A stretch of 38,809 nucleotides of DNA from Rhizorhapis sp. SPR117 (GTDB lineage Bacteria; Pseudomonadota; Alphaproteobacteria; Sphingomonadales; Sphingomonadaceae). Location of the stretch: the NCBI RefSeq assembly GCF_021742065.1, contig NZ_JAKKIE010000040.1, positions 1 through 38,809 on the forward strand. The letters run 5' to 3'. Made by a program: the position numbers and the translations under genes. Below, one piece after another: positions 15,960-28,212 of this stretch. Below the pieces are notes generated by a model that ran no database searches, was not told where the DNA came from, and saw only the letters and a list, made by a program, of their open reading frames with translations. Numbering within the stretch: position 1 is the first letter of the stretch; the number at the start of each line of letters is the position of its first letter.

Positions 15960-16493
15960 TTACTTCTTCTTGCCTTCTTTGCGGAAGATAAACTCGCCGC
16001 GATATTTGATGCCCTTGCCCTTGTAAGGCTCCGGCTTGCGCCAGCGGCGGATTTCGGCGGCAACCTGCCCCACTTGCTGTTTGTCGTTGCCCGTGATTTC
16101 GACTGTCGTATTGTCCGGGGTCTTGATCTCGATCCCTTCCGGAATAGCAAAGTCGACATCATGGCTATAGCCAAGCTGCAGCTTCAGATTCCGGCCCTGC
16201 GAATTGGCGCGATAACCAACGCCGTTGATTTCCAAAACCTTGGTGAACCCCTCCGTCACGCCAGTAACCAGATTCTGGACCAGCGTGCGCTGCATACCCC
16301 AATAGGCACGGGCGCGCTTGGAGGCATTGGCCGGCTTGACCGAAATCGCGCCTTCCTCAACCGCATAGGTGACTTCATCGGCCAGTGGCAGAACCAGCGT
16401 GCCTTTTGGTCCCTTGACCGAAAGCAGACCGCCTTCGATGGTTGCAGTCACCCCACTGGGGATAGCAACCGGCTTTTTTCCGATGCGTGACAT
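15960..16493 (-). CDS. rplF: 50S ribosomal protein L6
   Basis: L6 sits near the GTPase-associated region of the large subunit. The 177-residue protein begins [15 protein letters not shown] and ends with the signature segment [24 protein letters not shown]. Two internally similar domains of the family are present. It starts 2 bp after the rpsH stop. Confidence 0.97.
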   Translation of the reverse strand: MSRIGKKPVAIPSGVTATIEGGLLSVKGPKGTLVLPLADEVTYAVEEGAISVKPANASKRARAYWGMQRTLVQNLVTGVTEGFTKVLEINGVGYRANSQGRNLKLQLGYSHDVDFAIPEGIEIKTPDNTTVEITGNDKQQVGQVAAEIRRWRKPEPYKGKGIKYRGEFIFRKEGKKK

Positions 16494-16495
16494 GA

Positions 16496-16891
16496 TCAGA
16501 ATACCTCCGCCAAAACTTCGCCGCCGACATTCTGGTCGCGCGCTTCGGCGTCGGACAGAACGCCGCGGGGCGTCGATACAATGGTAATGCCAAGGCCATT
16601 GCGGATGACCGGCAATTCCTTTGAACCGGAATAGACGCGGCGGCCGGGCTTCGACACGCGGGCGACATGCTGAATAGCAGGCTGCCCCTCGAAATATTTC
16701 AGCTCGATGCGCAGGCCCTTATGCTTGTCCAGCACTTCTTCGCTATAGCCGCGAATATAGCCCTCGCGCTGTAAAACGTCGAGGACGCGCACGCGCAGGT
16801 TGGAAGCCGGGCTGACGACGCTGTCCTTGCGCGCCTGCTGGCCGTTGCGGATGCGGGTGAGCATATCACCCAAAGGATCGGTCAATGCCAT
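16496..16891 (-). CDS. rpsH: 30S ribosomal protein S8
   Basis: S8 binds the central domain of 16S rRNA and, in E. coli, represses the spc operon. The 131-residue protein starts [18 protein letters not shown] and contains the conserved [19 protein letters not shown]. It starts 10 bp after the rpsN stop. An S8 operator cannot be recognised by eye. Confidence 0.97.
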   Translation of the reverse strand: MALTDPLGDMLTRIRNGQQARKDSVVSPASNLRVRVLDVLQREGYIRGYSEEVLDKHKGLRIELKYFEGQPAIQHVARVSKPGRRVYSGSKELPVIRNGLGITIVSTPRGVLSDAEARDQNVGGEVLAEVF

Positions 16892-16901
16892 CTATCTATC
16901 C

Positions 16902-17207
16902 TTACCAGCTCGACTTGGTGACGCCGGGGATCATGCCCTTGTTGGCCAGATCACGGAGCAGAATGCGGCACAGCCGGAACTTGCGATAATAAGCGCGCGG
17001 ACGGCCTGTGACTTCGCACCGGTTACGAACGCGGGTCGGATTGCCGTTACGCGGGATTTCCGCCAGCTTCAGACGCGCGATCAGACGCTCGGACTCATCC
17101 AGAGTCTTGTCGTCCGCAATTGCCTTCAACCTCGCATATTTGCCGGCATATTTCTTGACCAGCTTTTTGCGATGCTCATTCTTGTTGATGGAACTCAGTT
17201 TCGCCAT
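16902..17207 (-). CDS. rpsN: 30S ribosomal protein S14
   Basis: The 101-residue product is the zinc-free long form: no CxxC pairs are present. It ends with the S14 signature [19 protein letters not shown] followed by [11 protein letters not shown]. It lies 38 bp after rplE in the spc operon. Confidence 0.97.
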   Translation of the reverse strand: MAKLSSINKNEHRKKLVKKYAGKYARLKAIADDKTLDESERLIARLKLAEIPRNGNPTRVRNRCEVTGRPRAYYRKFRLCRILLRDLANKGMIPGVTKSSW

Positions 17208-17245
17208 GACTTAAGTTCTCTTCCTTCTCTCTGTCGCAGCACCGC

Positions 17246-17821
17246 TCACGCGGCCTGCTGTGCCTCTTCAACCGGGAACGGGAAACCGAACAGGCGCAGC
17301 AGTTCGCGGGCCTCGTCGTCCGTCTTCGCGGTGGTGGTTACGATAATGTCCATGCCACGCACCTGATCGATGCGGTCATAGTTGATTTCCGGAAAAATCA
17401 GCTGTTCCTTGATGCCGAAAGCATAATTGCCGCGACCGTCAAAGGACTTGGGATTAAGACCACGGAAATCGCGGATGCGGGGCATTGCGATGGTGACCAA
17501 CCGGTCCAGAAATTCATACATGCGTTCGCGGCGCAGCGTTACCTTCGCGCCGATCGGCATGCCTTCACGCAGCTTGAACTGCGCGATGGATTTCTTCGCC
17601 TTGGTGATAACCGGCTTCTGACCGGCAATCAGTTCCATTTCCTCAGCGGCCTGGGTGACCTTTTTCTTGTCCTGGGTCGCTTCGCCCACGCCCATGTTCA
17701 GAACGATCTTATCGACCTTCGGAACTTCCATGTGGTTCTTGTACCCGAACTTTTCAGTCATCGCCTTGATGATGGTTGCATCATAAAGCGCCTTCGAACG
17801 TGGCGTATACGTATCAGCCAT
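17246..17821 (-). CDS. rplE: 50S ribosomal protein L5
   Basis: L5 binds 5S rRNA in the central protuberance. The 191-residue protein shows [32 protein letters not shown] and [20 protein letters not shown]. It is slightly longer than the E. coli protein through an Ala-rich tail. Its start overlaps the rplX end by 8 bp, which suggests translational coupling. Confidence 0.97.
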   Translation of the reverse strand: MADTYTPRSKALYDATIIKAMTEKFGYKNHMEVPKVDKIVLNMGVGEATQDKKKVTQAAEEMELIAGQKPVITKAKKSIAQFKLREGMPIGAKVTLRRERMYEFLDRLVTIAMPRIRDFRGLNPKSFDGRGNYAFGIKEQLIFPEINYDRIDQVRGMDIIVTTTAKTDDEARELLRLFGFPFPVEEAQQAA

Positions 17822-18134
17822 CGATAGTCTCCCCGGACTTCACGGCCACACGGACCTTCTTGCCGTCCTTTTCTTCAAAACGAACGCGGGTCGGCTTGCC
17901 ATCCTTGGGATCGGCGATAGCGACCTTGCTGATGTGCAGCGGCGCTTCGAAGCGATCGATGCCACCTTGCGGGTTTGTCTGGCTGGCCTTGCGGTGGCGT
18001 GCGGCGATATTGACGCCTTCAACCACCAGCTTGCCATCCTTTGGCATGACCCGCACGACATTGCCCGAACGGCCCTTGTCCTTGCCGGACAGGATGACGA
18101 CCTTGTCGCCTTTCTTGATCTTCGCGGCGGACAT
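17814..18134 (-). CDS. rplX: 50S ribosomal protein L24
   Basis: L24 initiates large-subunit assembly. The 106-residue protein has the KOW motif [23 protein letters not shown] and the [10 protein letters not shown] segment. The ATG shares one base with the rplN stop codon (TAATG), and its end overlaps rplE by 8 bp. Confidence 0.97.
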   Translation of the reverse strand: MSAAKIKKGDKVVILSGKDKGRSGNVVRVMPKDGKLVVEGVNIAARHRKASQTNPQGGIDRFEAPLHISKVAIADPKDGKPTRVRFEEKDGKKVRVAVKSGETIDG

Positions 18135-18502
18135 TACAGAACCTCCGGTGCCAAGCTGATGATCTTCATGTGCTTGCGGGCGCGCAGTTCGCGCACAACC
18201 GGGCCAAAGATACGTGTGCCGATCGGCTCATCGTTCTTGCCGACCAGAACGGCGGCATTGCCATCAAAGCGGATGACCGAACCGTCGGAGCGACGAACGT
18301 CCTTGGCGGTGCGAACGATGACGGCGCGGTGCACGTCGCCCTTCTTCACGCGGCCACGCGGCGCTGCTTCTTTCACCGATACGACGATGATGTCGCCGAC
18401 GCCGGCAAAGCGGCGCTTTGAGCCGCCCAGCACCTTGATGCACTGGACGCGCTTGGCACCGCTGTTGTCAGCGACCTCAAGATTTGACTGCATCTGGATC
18501 AT
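18134..18502 (-). CDS. rplN: 50S ribosomal protein L14
   Basis: A 122-residue protein with the family start [19 protein letters not shown] and the motif [19 protein letters not shown]. Length and sequence are typical. It opens the spc part of the cluster, 77 bp after rpsQ. That gap shows no convincing promoter. Confidence 0.97.
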   Translation of the reverse strand: MIQMQSNLEVADNSGAKRVQCIKVLGGSKRRFAGVGDIIVVSVKEAAPRGRVKKGDVHRAVIVRTAKDVRRSDGSVIRFDGNAAVLVGKNDEPIGTRIFGPVVRELRARKHMKIISLAPEVL

Positions 18503-18579
18503 TGATCCGGTTCCTTCTCAAATGGCTTTCCGGGTAATCTTTCGATTATTGGCCCGGGAGTTCCGTTAGCTCTTGTTCG

Positions 18580-18843
18580 TCAGCCTGCCGCTTCGGGCGA
18601 CTTGTGCGTATCCACGCGCTCTATCACCTTCCAGCTTTTCAGCTTGGAAATCGGCGCGGTTTCCTCGATCCGTACAGTCTCGCCTTCCTTGAACGCATTC
18701 TCGGCGTCATGGGCGTGATATTTCTTCGACCGGCGGATGATCTTGCCATAGAGCGCGTGCTTCACCTTGCGCTCAACTTTCACTACCACCGTCTTGTCAG
18801 TCTTGTCGGAAACAACCGTTCCCGTCAGCACGCGCTTGGGCAT
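18580..18843 (-). CDS. rpsQ: 30S ribosomal protein S17
   Basis: S17 is a primary 16S rRNA binding protein. The 87-residue product begins [21 protein letters not shown] and contains [23 protein letters not shown] 18843 fits the family; 28 upstream in-frame codons belong to the rpmC shadow and are rejected. It starts 10 bp after the rpmC stop. Confidence 0.96.
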   Translation of the reverse strand: MPKRVLTGTVVSDKTDKTVVVKVERKVKHALYGKIIRRSKKYHAHDAENAFKEGETVRIEETAPISKLKSWKVIERVDTHKSPEAAG

Positions 18844-18853
18844 GGTCGTCTCC

Positions 18854-19060
18854 TTACTTCGCTTCAGCGGCGCTGGTGCGCTCGGTCTGAAGAGTTTTGA
18901 TCTGCGCGATGGTGCGACGCACTTCACGCATGCGGCTTGGCTTTTCGAGCTGGTTCGTGGCAGCCTGAAAGCGCAAGTTGAACTGCTCGCGCTTCAACTC
19001 GCCCAGCTGCTCGCTCAGCTGATCGTCGGTTTTCACCTTGAGGTCTGCAATCTTGGCCAT
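18854..19060 (-). CDS. rpmC: 50S ribosomal protein L29
   Basis: The 68-residue helical protein [19 protein letters not shown] contains the signature [20 protein letters not shown] 19060 gives the family-typical MAKI start, with GGGAG about 10 nt upstream. An in-frame ATG at 19069 overlaps the rplP stop as ATGA and would add three residues; coupling could favour it. Confidence 0.94.
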   Translation of the reverse strand: MAKIADLKVKTDDQLSEQLGELKREQFNLRFQAATNQLEKPSRMREVRRTIAQIKTLQTERTSAAEAK

Positions 19061-19065
19061 CGTGC

Positions 19066-19497
19066 TCATGCTCCCAGATGCGACGTGTCGCCGAGGCGGG
19101 CCACGACCTTGGTTTTGATTGGCAGCTTGGCGGCGGCGCGTTCGAATGCGACAGCAGCCAGCGGACCGGGAACGCCGTCCAGTTCGAACAGGATGCGGCC
19201 CGGCTTCACGCGAGCGGCCCAATATTCAACCGAACCCTTGCCCTTGCCCTGACGGACTTCGGCAGGCTTCTTTGAAACCGGAACATCCGGGAATATGCGG
19301 ATCCACAAGCGGCCCTGACGGCGAATGTGACGTGTAATCGCACGGCGAGCCGCTTCGATCTGACGTGCGGTCAGACGATCAGGCTCCATCGCTTTCAGGC
19401 CATAAGAGCCGAAATTGAGCGCAGTACCGCCGGGCGCGTCGCCCTTGATCCGGCCCTTGAAGGCCTTGCGATACTTCATTTTCTTTGGTTGCAGCAT
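19066..19497 (-). CDS. rplP: 50S ribosomal protein L16
   Basis: L16 lies near the peptidyl transferase centre. The 143-residue protein starts [19 protein letters not shown] and contains [20 protein letters not shown] and [13 protein letters not shown]. Its stop overlaps a possible rpmC start. A 60-bp gap separates it from rpsC. Confidence 0.97.
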   Translation of the reverse strand: MLQPKKMKYRKAFKGRIKGDAPGGTALNFGSYGLKAMEPDRLTARQIEAARRAITRHIRRQGRLWIRIFPDVPVSKKPAEVRQGKGKGSVEYWAARVKPGRILFELDGVPGPLAAVAFERAAAKLPIKTKVVARLGDTSHLGA

Positions 19498-19557
19498 GTT
19501 TTGTTACCTTCTGACACCGTTGGTTCGGCCGATCAGGCGACGCCTGGGATTTCTCCC

Positions 19558-20253
19558 TTATCGCGCCGGCCGGACCCCCGATGTTTGCGCTTCCATCATG
19601 AGCCGATCCTGCGCCATCGGATCGTGGCCCAGAATCTCGCCCTTGAAAATCCATACCTTGACACCGCACACGCCATAGGCGGTGTGGGCTTCGGCTTCGG
19701 CATAGTCGATGTTGCCGCGCAGCGTGTGCAGCGGAACCCGGCCTTCACGATACCATTCGACGCGTGCGATTTCCGCGCCGCCCAAACGACCGCCACACGT
19801 GATCTTGATACCTTCAGCGCCCAGACGCAGGGCCGACTGCACCGCACGCTTCATGGCGCGGCGAAAGGCGATACGACGTTCAAGCTGATCGGCAACGCCT
19901 TGTGCAACAAGCTTGGAATCGATTTCCGGCTTGCGGATTTCAACGATATTCAGCGACACATCGCTGGTCGTGAACTGACCCAGCTTGCGGCGAAGCTTTT
20001 CAATGTCCGCACCCTTCTTGCCGATGATAACGCCAGGGCGCGCGGCATAGATGGATACGCGGCACAGCTTGGCCGGACGCTCAATCACCACTTTTGAAAT
20101 CGCAGCTTGCGGCAACGTCTTCATGATGAAGTTGCGGATCTTGATATCCTCAAGCAGCAGACGGCCATAATCCTGACCCTCGGCATACCAGCGGCTGTCC
20201 CAGGTCCGGTTGATCTGCAGGCGAAGCCCGATCGGATTGCTCTTGTGACCCAT
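19558..20253 (-). CDS. rpsC: 30S ribosomal protein S3
   Basis: S3 forms part of the mRNA entry tunnel. The 231-residue protein begins [22 protein letters not shown]. It has a KH domain with [15 protein letters not shown] (about 74-88) and the S3 C-terminal signature [21 protein letters not shown]. Length is typical. It starts 3 bp after rplV. Confidence 0.97.
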   Translation of the reverse strand: MGHKSNPIGLRLQINRTWDSRWYAEGQDYGRLLLEDIKIRNFIMKTLPQAAISKVVIERPAKLCRVSIYAARPGVIIGKKGADIEKLRRKLGQFTTSDVSLNIVEIRKPEIDSKLVAQGVADQLERRIAFRRAMKRAVQSALRLGAEGIKITCGGRLGGAEIARVEWYREGRVPLHTLRGNIDYAEAEAHTAYGVCGVKVWIFKGEILGHDPMAQDRLMMEAQTSGVRPAR

Positions 20254-20256
20254 GAC

Positions 20257-20640
20257 TTACGCCTCTTCTTCCTGCTTTTCGCGGACGACAATGCGGACCC
20301 GGCTGAACGGCTTCACAATGCGCGTCGACTTGCCGCGCCCACGTGCGTGGAAACGCTTCATGCTCAGGGCCTTGCCAACCGATGCTTCGGTCACGACCAG
20401 TGCGTCGACATCCAGATTGTGGTTATTTTCAGCGTTGGCGATGGCCGAAGCCAGAACCTTGCGAACGTCAACCGCCATCGCCTTTGTGGAAAAGGCAAGA
20501 ATGTTCATCGCGTCTTCGACCTTGCGGCCGCGGATCAGCGACGCCACCAGATTGAGCTTTTGCGCGCTGCCACGAATAGTCGTCCCAACCGCCAGCGCTT
20601 CATTGTCGGCCACCCGACGAGGAGCTACCTGCTTACTCAT
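20257..20640 (-). CDS. rplV: 50S ribosomal protein L22
   Basis: L22 lines the peptide exit tunnel. The product of 127 residues starts [19 protein letters not shown] and carries the tunnel-loop region [24 protein letters not shown] 20640 is chosen because the 30 upstream codons overlap rpsS and lack family similarity. An acidic EKQEEEA tail ends the protein. Confidence 0.96.
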   Translation of the reverse strand: MSKQVAPRRVADNEALAVGTTIRGSAQKLNLVASLIRGRKVEDAMNILAFSTKAMAVDVRKVLASAIANAENNHNLDVDALVVTEASVGKALSMKRFHARGRGKSTRIVKPFSRVRIVVREKQEEEA

Positions 20641-20641
20641 T

Positions 20642-20917
20642 TTAGCGCCTGCCCTTCTTGTCGGCGGCGTGACCGGGGAAATAACGCGTCGGCGCGAATT
20701 CACCCAGCTTGTGACCAACCATATCTTCATTCACCGAGACGGGAACATGCTTGCGGCCATTATAGACGTTGAATGTCAGGCCAACGAATTGCGGAAGAAT
20801 GGTGGAGCGACGCGACCAGGTTTTGATCGGCGCACGGCCGCCAGCTTCCTGTGCGGTTTCCGCTTTCTTCAGCAGATGCAGGTCCACGAAAGGACCTTTC
20901 CAGACGGAACGGGCCAT
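20642..20917 (-). CDS. rpsS: 30S ribosomal protein S19
   Basis: S19 sits in the small-subunit head. The 91-residue protein begins [20 protein letters not shown] and has the signature [22 protein letters not shown]. It starts 3 bp after rplB and ends 1 bp before rplV. Confidence 0.97.
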   Translation of the reverse strand: MARSVWKGPFVDLHLLKKAETAQEAGGRAPIKTWSRRSTILPQFVGLTFNVYNGRKHVPVSVNEDMVGHKLGEFAPTRYFPGHAADKKGRR

Positions 20918-20920
20918 TGC

Positions 20921-21757
20921 TTACCTCTTCTTCTTCGCGTGACGCGACCGGATGATCATCTTGTCGGTCGACTTGTTGTTGCGGGTACGGGCACCCTTGG
21001 TCGGCTTGCCCCATGGGGTGACAGGGTGACGACCGCCCGATGTCCGGCCTTCACCACCGCCATGCGGGTGATCGACCGGGTTCTTGGCCACGCCGCGTGT
21101 CAGCGGACGGCGACCCATCCAGCGCTTGCGGCCAGCTTTGGCCAGCGTCTGGTTGGCGTTGTCCGGATTGGATACCGCGCCGACTGTGCCCATGCATTCG
21201 CCGCGAATGTACCGCTGCTCGCCCGAGTTCAGACGCACGACGACAAGGCCGCGGTCACGACCGACCAGCTGCACATAAGTACCCGCCGAACGTGCAATCT
21301 GTCCGCCCTTGCCCGGCTTCATCTCCACATTGTGAATGATGGTGCCGACCGGGATCTGTGACAATTCCATCGCGTTGCCAGGCTTGACGTCGGTTTTCTT
21401 GCCCGCGACGACCTTGTCACCAACGGCAAGACGCTGCGGCGCGATGATATAGTTCAGCTCGCCATCTTCATATTTCAGCAATGCGATGAAGGCGGTGCGG
21501 TTCGGATCATATTCGATCCGTTCAACCGTGGCTTCCATGTCCCATTTCCGGCGCTTGAAATCGACGAAGCGATAGCGCTGCTTGTGCCCGCCCGCGATAC
21601 CGCGCGACGTCACATGGCCTTTATTGTTACGGCCGCCGGTCTTGTGCTTGCCCTCGGTCAATGTCTTGACGGGCTTGCCCTTCCAGAGGCCGGACTTGTC
21701 GACCAGGACCAGACCGCGTCGGGCCGGGCTCGTCGGATTATAATGTTTGAGTGCCAT
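20921..21757 (-). CDS. rplB: 50S ribosomal protein L2
   Basis: L2 is required for subunit association and peptidyl transfer. The 278-residue protein contains [22 protein letters not shown] and the highly conserved [20 protein letters not shown] with the functional histidine near residue 231. Length matches the family. It follows rplW by 14 bp. Confidence 0.98.
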   Translation of the reverse strand: MALKHYNPTSPARRGLVLVDKSGLWKGKPVKTLTEGKHKTGGRNNKGHVTSRGIAGGHKQRYRFVDFKRRKWDMEATVERIEYDPNRTAFIALLKYEDGELNYIIAPQRLAVGDKVVAGKKTDVKPGNAMELSQIPVGTIIHNVEMKPGKGGQIARSAGTYVQLVGRDRGLVVVRLNSGEQRYIRGECMGTVGAVSNPDNANQTLAKAGRKRWMGRRPLTRGVAKNPVDHPHGGGEGRTSGGRHPVTPWGKPTKGARTRNNKSTDKMIIRSRHAKKKR

Positions 21758-21771
21758 TATTCTCTTCCGCC

Positions 21772-22086
21772 TCAGATACCGGTGGTGACGTCAATCGACT
21801 GACCTTCGGCCAGCGTCACGATCGCCTTCTTCACGTCATTGCGCTTGTAGGGCTTGCCCTTCCAGCGCTTCACCTTGCCCTTCTGGACAATGGTGTTGAC
21901 GCCTGTGACGGTCACGTTGAACAACGCTTCCACAGCCGCCTTGATCTCCGGCTTGGACGCGGTGTTCGCGACCTTGAAAACCACGGCGTTATGTTCGGAA
22001 AGCAGCGTTGCCTTTTCCGTGATGTGCGGGGCGACAACCACGTCATAGTGACGGTTGTCGATGGCCTGCGCCTGTTTTTTAGCCAT
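21772..22086 (-). CDS. rplW: 50S ribosomal protein L23
   Basis: L23 lies at the tunnel exit and docks trigger factor and SRP. The 104-residue protein has [19 protein letters not shown] at its start and [19 protein letters not shown] near its end. Its start overlaps the rplD end by 8 bp, consistent with coupled translation. Confidence 0.97.
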   Translation of the reverse strand: MAKKQAQAIDNRHYDVVVAPHITEKATLLSEHNAVVFKVANTASKPEIKAAVEALFNVTVTGVNTIVQKGKVKRWKGKPYKRNDVKKAIVTLAEGQSIDVTTGI

Positions 22087-22705
22087 TGAAACGCGCCTCC
22101 AGCTTTTCGACAGCGGCGCGGGTCAGCACCAGCGTGTCATGCTTCAAAATGTCATAGACATTGGCGCCCACCGCCGGCAGCACGTTGATGCCGATCAGGT
22201 TGGACGATGCATTGGCGAAGCTGATGTTGACGGCATCGCCATCAATGAACAGCGCCTTTTTGGCGAGCCCCAGTTTTGCCAGCAGACCGGCCAGTTCACG
22301 GGTCTTGCCATCCTTGACATCCAGATTGTCGAGAATGATCAACGAACCGTCCTTGATTTTCGATGACAACGCCATCTTCAGGCCGAGCGCACGAACCTTC
22401 TTGTTCAGCGACGGATTGAAATCACGAACGCGCGGGCCATGCGCCTTGCCGCCGCCGACGAAGATAGGAGCGCGACGATCGCCGTGACGCGCCGTACCGC
22501 CGCCCTTTTGGCGACCGAACTTCTTGCCGGTACGTGCAACATCGCTGCGCTCACGTGCCCCACGAGCCGTACCACGGCGCTTTTCAAGCTGCCATGTGAC
22601 GACGCGGTGCAGAATGTCGGCACGCGGCTCGACGCCGAACACAGCCTCATTCAATTCAACGTCGCCATTGGCCTTGGCATCGAGGGTCTGAACCTTGACT
22701 TTCAT
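22079..22705 (-). CDS. rplD: 50S ribosomal protein L4
   Basis: L4 lines the exit tunnel; in E. coli it also represses the S10 operon. The 208-residue protein has the extended loop [20 protein letters not shown] and the [20 protein letters not shown] segment. Both rplC upstream (3-bp gap) and rplW downstream (8-bp overlap) are tightly spaced. Confidence 0.97.
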   Translation of the reverse strand: MKVKVQTLDAKANGDVELNEAVFGVEPRADILHRVVTWQLEKRRGTARGARERSDVARTGKKFGRQKGGGTARHGDRRAPIFVGGGKAHGPRVRDFNPSLNKKVRALGLKMALSSKIKDGSLIILDNLDVKDGKTRELAGLLAKLGLAKKALFIDGDAVNISFANASSNLIGINVLPAVGANVYDILKHDTLVLTRAAVEKLEARFNG

Positions 22706-22708
22706 GGC

Positions 22709-23464
22709 TTAGCCCTCCTGACCTTCTGCAGCTTCCGGAGCCGCGACTTCTTCAGCCGGGGTGTTCGCGGGAGCTTCGTTGCTGTTTGCGGCCTGCTTGA
22801 CGGAGCCCGGATAGGGAGCCTCAGCATGGCGGGCGACCTTGACGGCATCCTTGACGAGAAGCCAGGTGCCCTTGGACCCTGGAACGCTGCCCTTGACGAA
22901 AAGAAGGCCGCGTTCGGCATCCGTGCGGACGATTTCCAAATTCTGCTGGGTGCGCTGACGGTCACCCATATGGCCGGCCATCTTCTTGTTCTTGAACACG
23001 CGACCCGGGTCCTGACGCTGACCGGTCGAACCATGGGCACGGTGAGAGATGGAAACGCCGTGGGTGGCACGCATACCGCCGAAACCCCAACGCTTCATGG
23101 CACCGGCGAAACCCTTGCCCTGCGTATGGCCGGTAATGTCGACCAACTGCCCTGCGACGAAATGGTCAGCCGAAAGTTCAGCTCCAACGTCCAGCAGCGC
23201 ATCGTCGGACACGCGGAATTCTGCCACCTGCAACTTCGGTTCCACTTCCGCCTTGGCGAAGTGACCGCGTTGCGGCTTGGCGATATTTTTTGGTTTCGCG
23301 GCACCGGCGCCGAGCTGGAGGGCCACATAGCCATCCGTTTCAGCATCCCGGCGGGCAACGACCTGACACTGTTCAAGACTCAGGACAGTAACCGGCACAT
23401 GGCGGCCATCGTCCTGGAACAGGCGGGTCATCCCCATTTTCTTCGCGATCACGCCAGTACGCAT
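22709..23464 (-). CDS. rplC: 50S ribosomal protein L3 with Ala/Glu-rich tail
   Basis: L3 initiates large-subunit assembly. The 251-residue product starts [20 protein letters not shown] and contains the finger loop [19 protein letters not shown] followed by [30 protein letters not shown] 23464 follows GGGAG at 8 nt; 16 upstream in-frame codons are rejected. About 35 residues at the C terminus (from about 216) are rich in Ala, Glu and Pro, longer than in E. coli L3 and probably disordered. Confidence 0.96.
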   Translation of the reverse strand: MRTGVIAKKMGMTRLFQDDGRHVPVTVLSLEQCQVVARRDAETDGYVALQLGAGAAKPKNIAKPQRGHFAKAEVEPKLQVAEFRVSDDALLDVGAELSADHFVAGQLVDITGHTQGKGFAGAMKRWGFGGMRATHGVSISHRAHGSTGQRQDPGRVFKNKKMAGHMGDRQRTQQNLEIVRTDAERGLLFVKGSVPGSKGTWLLVKDAVKVARHAEAPYPGSVKQAANSNEAPANTPAEEVAAPEAAEGQEG

Positions 23465-23484
23465 GATCCATTCTCCCAACAGAG

Positions 23485-23776
23485 GCCCACCGGAATTGGT
23501 GGGCGTATCCAACGAAAAAACCGCTCAGGATTACTCCCTTGCGGCCAACCCAATATCTCATCACCCCGTCCGGGCTGGATGCTTCCACTGATGTGAAAGC
23601 GACGGGGGACCAGGACCACAGCAAAGCTGAGCGGTATCCCTATAATGAGGAACCGAAGGTTCCGAATTCGCAGCCCCAGCGAAGACTGGGGCCTCGAGCC
23701 TCAAGCACCCGCTGGGCGGCCTGAGACCCCCGCCTCCGCGGGGGTGCGCTCGCTTACCCCTTCGGGTTAAGCGAGC
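23485..23776 (-). other. Hairpin-rich rpsJ-rplC intercistronic region
   Basis: The 302 bp between rpsJ and rplC hold no gene but five short inverted repeats: 23485-23504 (7-bp stem), 23649-23663 (6 bp), 23673-23692 (7 bp), 23726-23745 (8 bp) and 23748-23776 (9 bp plus 3 bp), the last enclosing the rpsJ stop codon. None has a good T tract. They could be RNA-processing sites, leader structures bound by a ribosomal protein, or dispersed palindromic repeats. Confidence 0.5.
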
Positions 23777-24078
23777 TTGATTTCGACGTTCACGCCGGCA
23801 GCGAGATCCAGCTTCATCAGCGCGTCGACCGTTTGCGGCGTCGGCTGCACAATGTCAAGCATTCGCTTGTAGGTGCGGACTTCAAACTGCTCCCGCGACT
23901 TTTTATCGACGTGCGGGCCGCGGTTCACGGTAAATTTCTCAATGCGCGTCGGCAGCGGAATGGGGCCGCGAATAAGGGCGCCGGTGCGGCGAGCCGTATC
24001 GGCAATATCGCCAGTAGCCTGATCAAGCACGCGGTGATCAAAAGCCTTCAGGCGAATCCGTATATTCTGCGTTTCCAT
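23767..24078 (-). CDS. rpsJ: 30S ribosomal protein S10
   Basis: S10 is a small-subunit head protein and, as NusE, part of antitermination complexes. The 103-residue protein begins [19 protein letters not shown] and has [34 protein letters not shown] (written here in overlapping parts: [15 protein letters not shown] and [13 protein letters not shown]). ATG 24078 is preferred; ATG 24084 two codons upstream is possible. It lies after the tuf terminator and before the hairpin-rich gap to rplC. Confidence 0.96.
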   Translation of the reverse strand: METQNIRIRLKAFDHRVLDQATGDIADTARRTGALIRGPIPLPTRIEKFTVNRGPHVDKKSREQFEVRTYKRMLDIVQPTPQTVDALMKLDLAAGVNVEIKLA

Positions 24079-24170
24079 GTCCATTACCGATGCGAAAGAG
24101 CCAAAAAACAAACCGCCCCATGCCGTCCTCTAGAATTTACATTCCTGCGAGGATCTGTTCGCGGGGCGGC

Positions 24171-24209
24171 AAAAAATCAGACCGCCCGAATCGTCCGATT
24201 CGGGCGGTC
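24171..24209 (-). terminator. Intrinsic terminator of tuf / str operon
   Basis: A perfect 13-bp GC-rich stem (24180-24192 with 24197-24209) and a 4-nt loop are followed on the minus strand by TG and six T residues (24176-24171). It lies 11 bp after the tuf stop. It should end str-operon transcription before rpsJ. Confidence 0.9.
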
Positions 24210-24220
24210 CGCTGCCTATA

Positions 24221-25411
24221 TTACTTGGAGATCGAGCTGACAACCCCCGCGCCGACCGTACGGCCACCTTCGCGGATAGCGAAGCGCAGACCCGGGTCCA
24301 TGGCGATCGGAGCGATCAGCTTGACAGCCAGCTTAACATTGTCGCCAGGCATGACCATTTCGGTGCCCTCAGGCAGCACGACTTCGCCGGTCACGTCCGT
24401 AGTGCGGAAATAGAACTGTGGACGGTAGTTGGCGAAGAACGGCGTGTGACGGCCACCTTCATCCTTCGACAGAACATAGATCTCCGCTTCGAAATCGGTG
24501 TGCGGCGTGATCGAGCCGGGCTTGCAAAGCACCTGGCCGCGCTCAACTTCCTCACGACCAACGCCACGGATCAGCGCGCCGATATTGTCACCGGCCTGAC
24601 CCTGATCGAGCAGCTTGCGGAACATCTCAACGCCGGTAACGACGGTCTTCTTGGTGGGTTTGATGCCGACGATCTCGACTTCTTCACCAACCTTGACGAT
24701 ACCGGTTTCGACGCGGCCGGTCACAACCGTACCACGGCCGGAGATCGAGAACACGTCTTCGATCGGCATCAGGAAAGGCTTGTCGACCGGGCGGTCAGGC
24801 TGCGGGATATAGCTGTCAACAGCGTCCATCAGCGCCTGAATCGAGCTTTTGCCGATTTCGTCGTTGCGTCCTTCGAGAGCGGCCAGGGCCGAACCCTTGA
24901 CGATCGGAATATCGTCGCCGGGGAAGTCGTAGCTGGAAAGCAGTTCGCGAACTTCGAGTTCGACCAGCTCAAGCAGTTCCTCGTCGTCGACCTGATCGAC
25001 TTTGTTCATGTAGACAACCAGAGCGGGAACGCCGACCTGCTTGGCGAGCAGGATGTGCTCGCGGGTCTGCGGCATGGGGCCGTCAGCAGCGTTCACCACC
25101 AGGATCGCGCCGTCCATCTGTGCCGCGCCGGTGATCATGTTCTTCACATAGTCGGCGTGGCCGGGACAGTCGACGTGCGCATAGTGACGGGCGGCCGTTT
25201 CATATTCGACGTGCGCCGTCGAAATGGTGATGCCGCGCTCGCGCTCTTCGGGCGCCTTGTCGATGTTTGCGTAATCGGTGAACGTCGCACCGCCGGTTTC
25301 CGCCAGAATCTTCGTGATCGCTGCGGTCAACGTGGTCTTGCCATGATCGACGTGGCCGATGGTGCCGATGTTGCAGTGCGGCTTGGTCCGCTCAAATTTA
25401 GCCTTAGCCAT
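24221..25411 (-). CDS. tuf: Elongation factor Tu
   Basis: EF-Tu delivers aminoacyl-tRNA to the ribosome. The 396-residue protein has G1 GHVDHGKTT (about 18-26), G3 DCPGHADY, G4 NKVD and the domain 2/3 sequences of the family, ending [11 protein letters not shown]. It lies 100 bp after fusA and is followed by a strong terminator. Only one tuf copy is visible in this window; a second elsewhere is common. Confidence 0.98.
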   Translation of the reverse strand: MAKAKFERTKPHCNIGTIGHVDHGKTTLTAAITKILAETGGATFTDYANIDKAPEERERGITISTAHVEYETAARHYAHVDCPGHADYVKNMITGAAQMDGAILVVNAADGPMPQTREHILLAKQVGVPALVVYMNKVDQVDDEELLELVELEVRELLSSYDFPGDDIPIVKGSALAALEGRNDEIGKSSIQALMDAVDSYIPQPDRPVDKPFLMPIEDVFSISGRGTVVTGRVETGIVKVGEEVEIVGIKPTKKTVVTGVEMFRKLLDQGQAGDNIGALIRGVGREEVERGQVLCKPGSITPHTDFEAEIYVLSKDEGGRHTPFFANYRPQFYFRTTDVTGEVVLPEGTEMVMPGDNVKLAVKLIAPIAMDPGLRFAIREGGRTVGAGVVSSISK

Positions 25412-25511
25412 TATATCCTACCTTCTTATCCAAATCTGCTCATCCGGAAATTCCGGGGTTTGACCGCTTGGGGGCGCCTCGCGAAGTGGCGCTCATAGCA
25501 TCAAATTTTAA

Positions 25512-27587
<2,076 letters not shown>

Positions 27588-27602
27588 GATCTGTACTCCA
27601 TT

Positions 27603-27666
27603 GCCGGCAAATGCCGGCGCGTTCCTGATTATGCTGAGATCACCATGACCCCGCGCTTTGGCGGGG
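27603..27666 (-). other. Two small hairpins between rpsG and fusA
   Basis: GCCGGCA/TGCCGGC (27603-27618, 2-nt loop) and CCCCGC/GCGGGG (27649-27666, 6-nt loop). No T tract follows. They may affect mRNA processing or the relative output of fusA. Confidence 0.4.
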
Positions 27667-27682
27667 CCATAGCAACAGTATA

Positions 27683-28153
27683 TTACCAGCGATAGTGCGA
27701 GAATGCACGGTTCGCTTCGGCCATGCGGTGCGTATCTTCCCGCTTCTTGACCGCATTGCCGCGATTATTCGCCGCATCGAGCAGTTCTCCCGAAAGCCGG
27801 GCGGCCATCGTGGTTTCGCTGCGCGCACGAGCCGCAGTGATCAGCCAGCGAATGGCCAATGCCTGTGCGCGCTCGGGACGGACTTCGACCGGCACCTGAT
27901 AAGTTGCACCACCAACGCGGCGGCTGCGAACTTCAATGCCCGGCTTGACGTTGTTGAGGGCGTCATGGAACATCTGGATGGGATCCTTCTTCGCCTTGGT
28001 CTCGACAGTTTCGAGGGCCCCATAGACGATGGATTCGGCAGTGGACTTCTTGCCGTCCAGCATGACGCTGTTCATGAATTTGGAAAGAACCTGATCTCCG
28101 AATTTGGGATCAGGCAGGATGACCCGCTTTTCGGGACGACGACGACGTGACAT
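27683..28153 (-). CDS. rpsG: 30S ribosomal protein S7
   Basis: S7 nucleates assembly of the small-subunit head and in E. coli represses the str operon. The 156-residue protein starts [20 protein letters not shown] and contains [20 protein letters not shown] and the C-terminal [14 protein letters not shown]. Length matches the family. It follows rpsL by 59 bp. Confidence 0.97.
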   Translation of the reverse strand: MSRRRRPEKRVILPDPKFGDQVLSKFMNSVMLDGKKSTAESIVYGALETVETKAKKDPIQMFHDALNNVKPGIEVRSRRVGGATYQVPVEVRPERAQALAIRWLITAARARSETTMAARLSGELLDAANNRGNAVKKREDTHRMAEANRAFSHYRW

Positions 28154-28173
28154 GTCTAATTCCTTTAACCTGG

Positions 28174-28193
28174 ATCCCGGCCTGCGCCGGGAT
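28174..28193. repeat. Short palindromic repeat in the rpsL-rpsG gap
   Basis: ATCCCGGC (28174-28181) pairs with GCCGGGAT (28186-28193) around CTGC. This GGATCCCGGCC...GGGATGA style of element is often dispersed in alphaproteobacterial genomes. Confidence 0.5.
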
Positions 28194-28212
28194 GATCCGA
28201 GCTTTGCTCAGA

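Noticed and set aside
24446..25498. 350-codon open frame antisense to tuf
   Set aside because: Shadow of EF-Tu; no recognisable domain and no ribosome-binding site of note.
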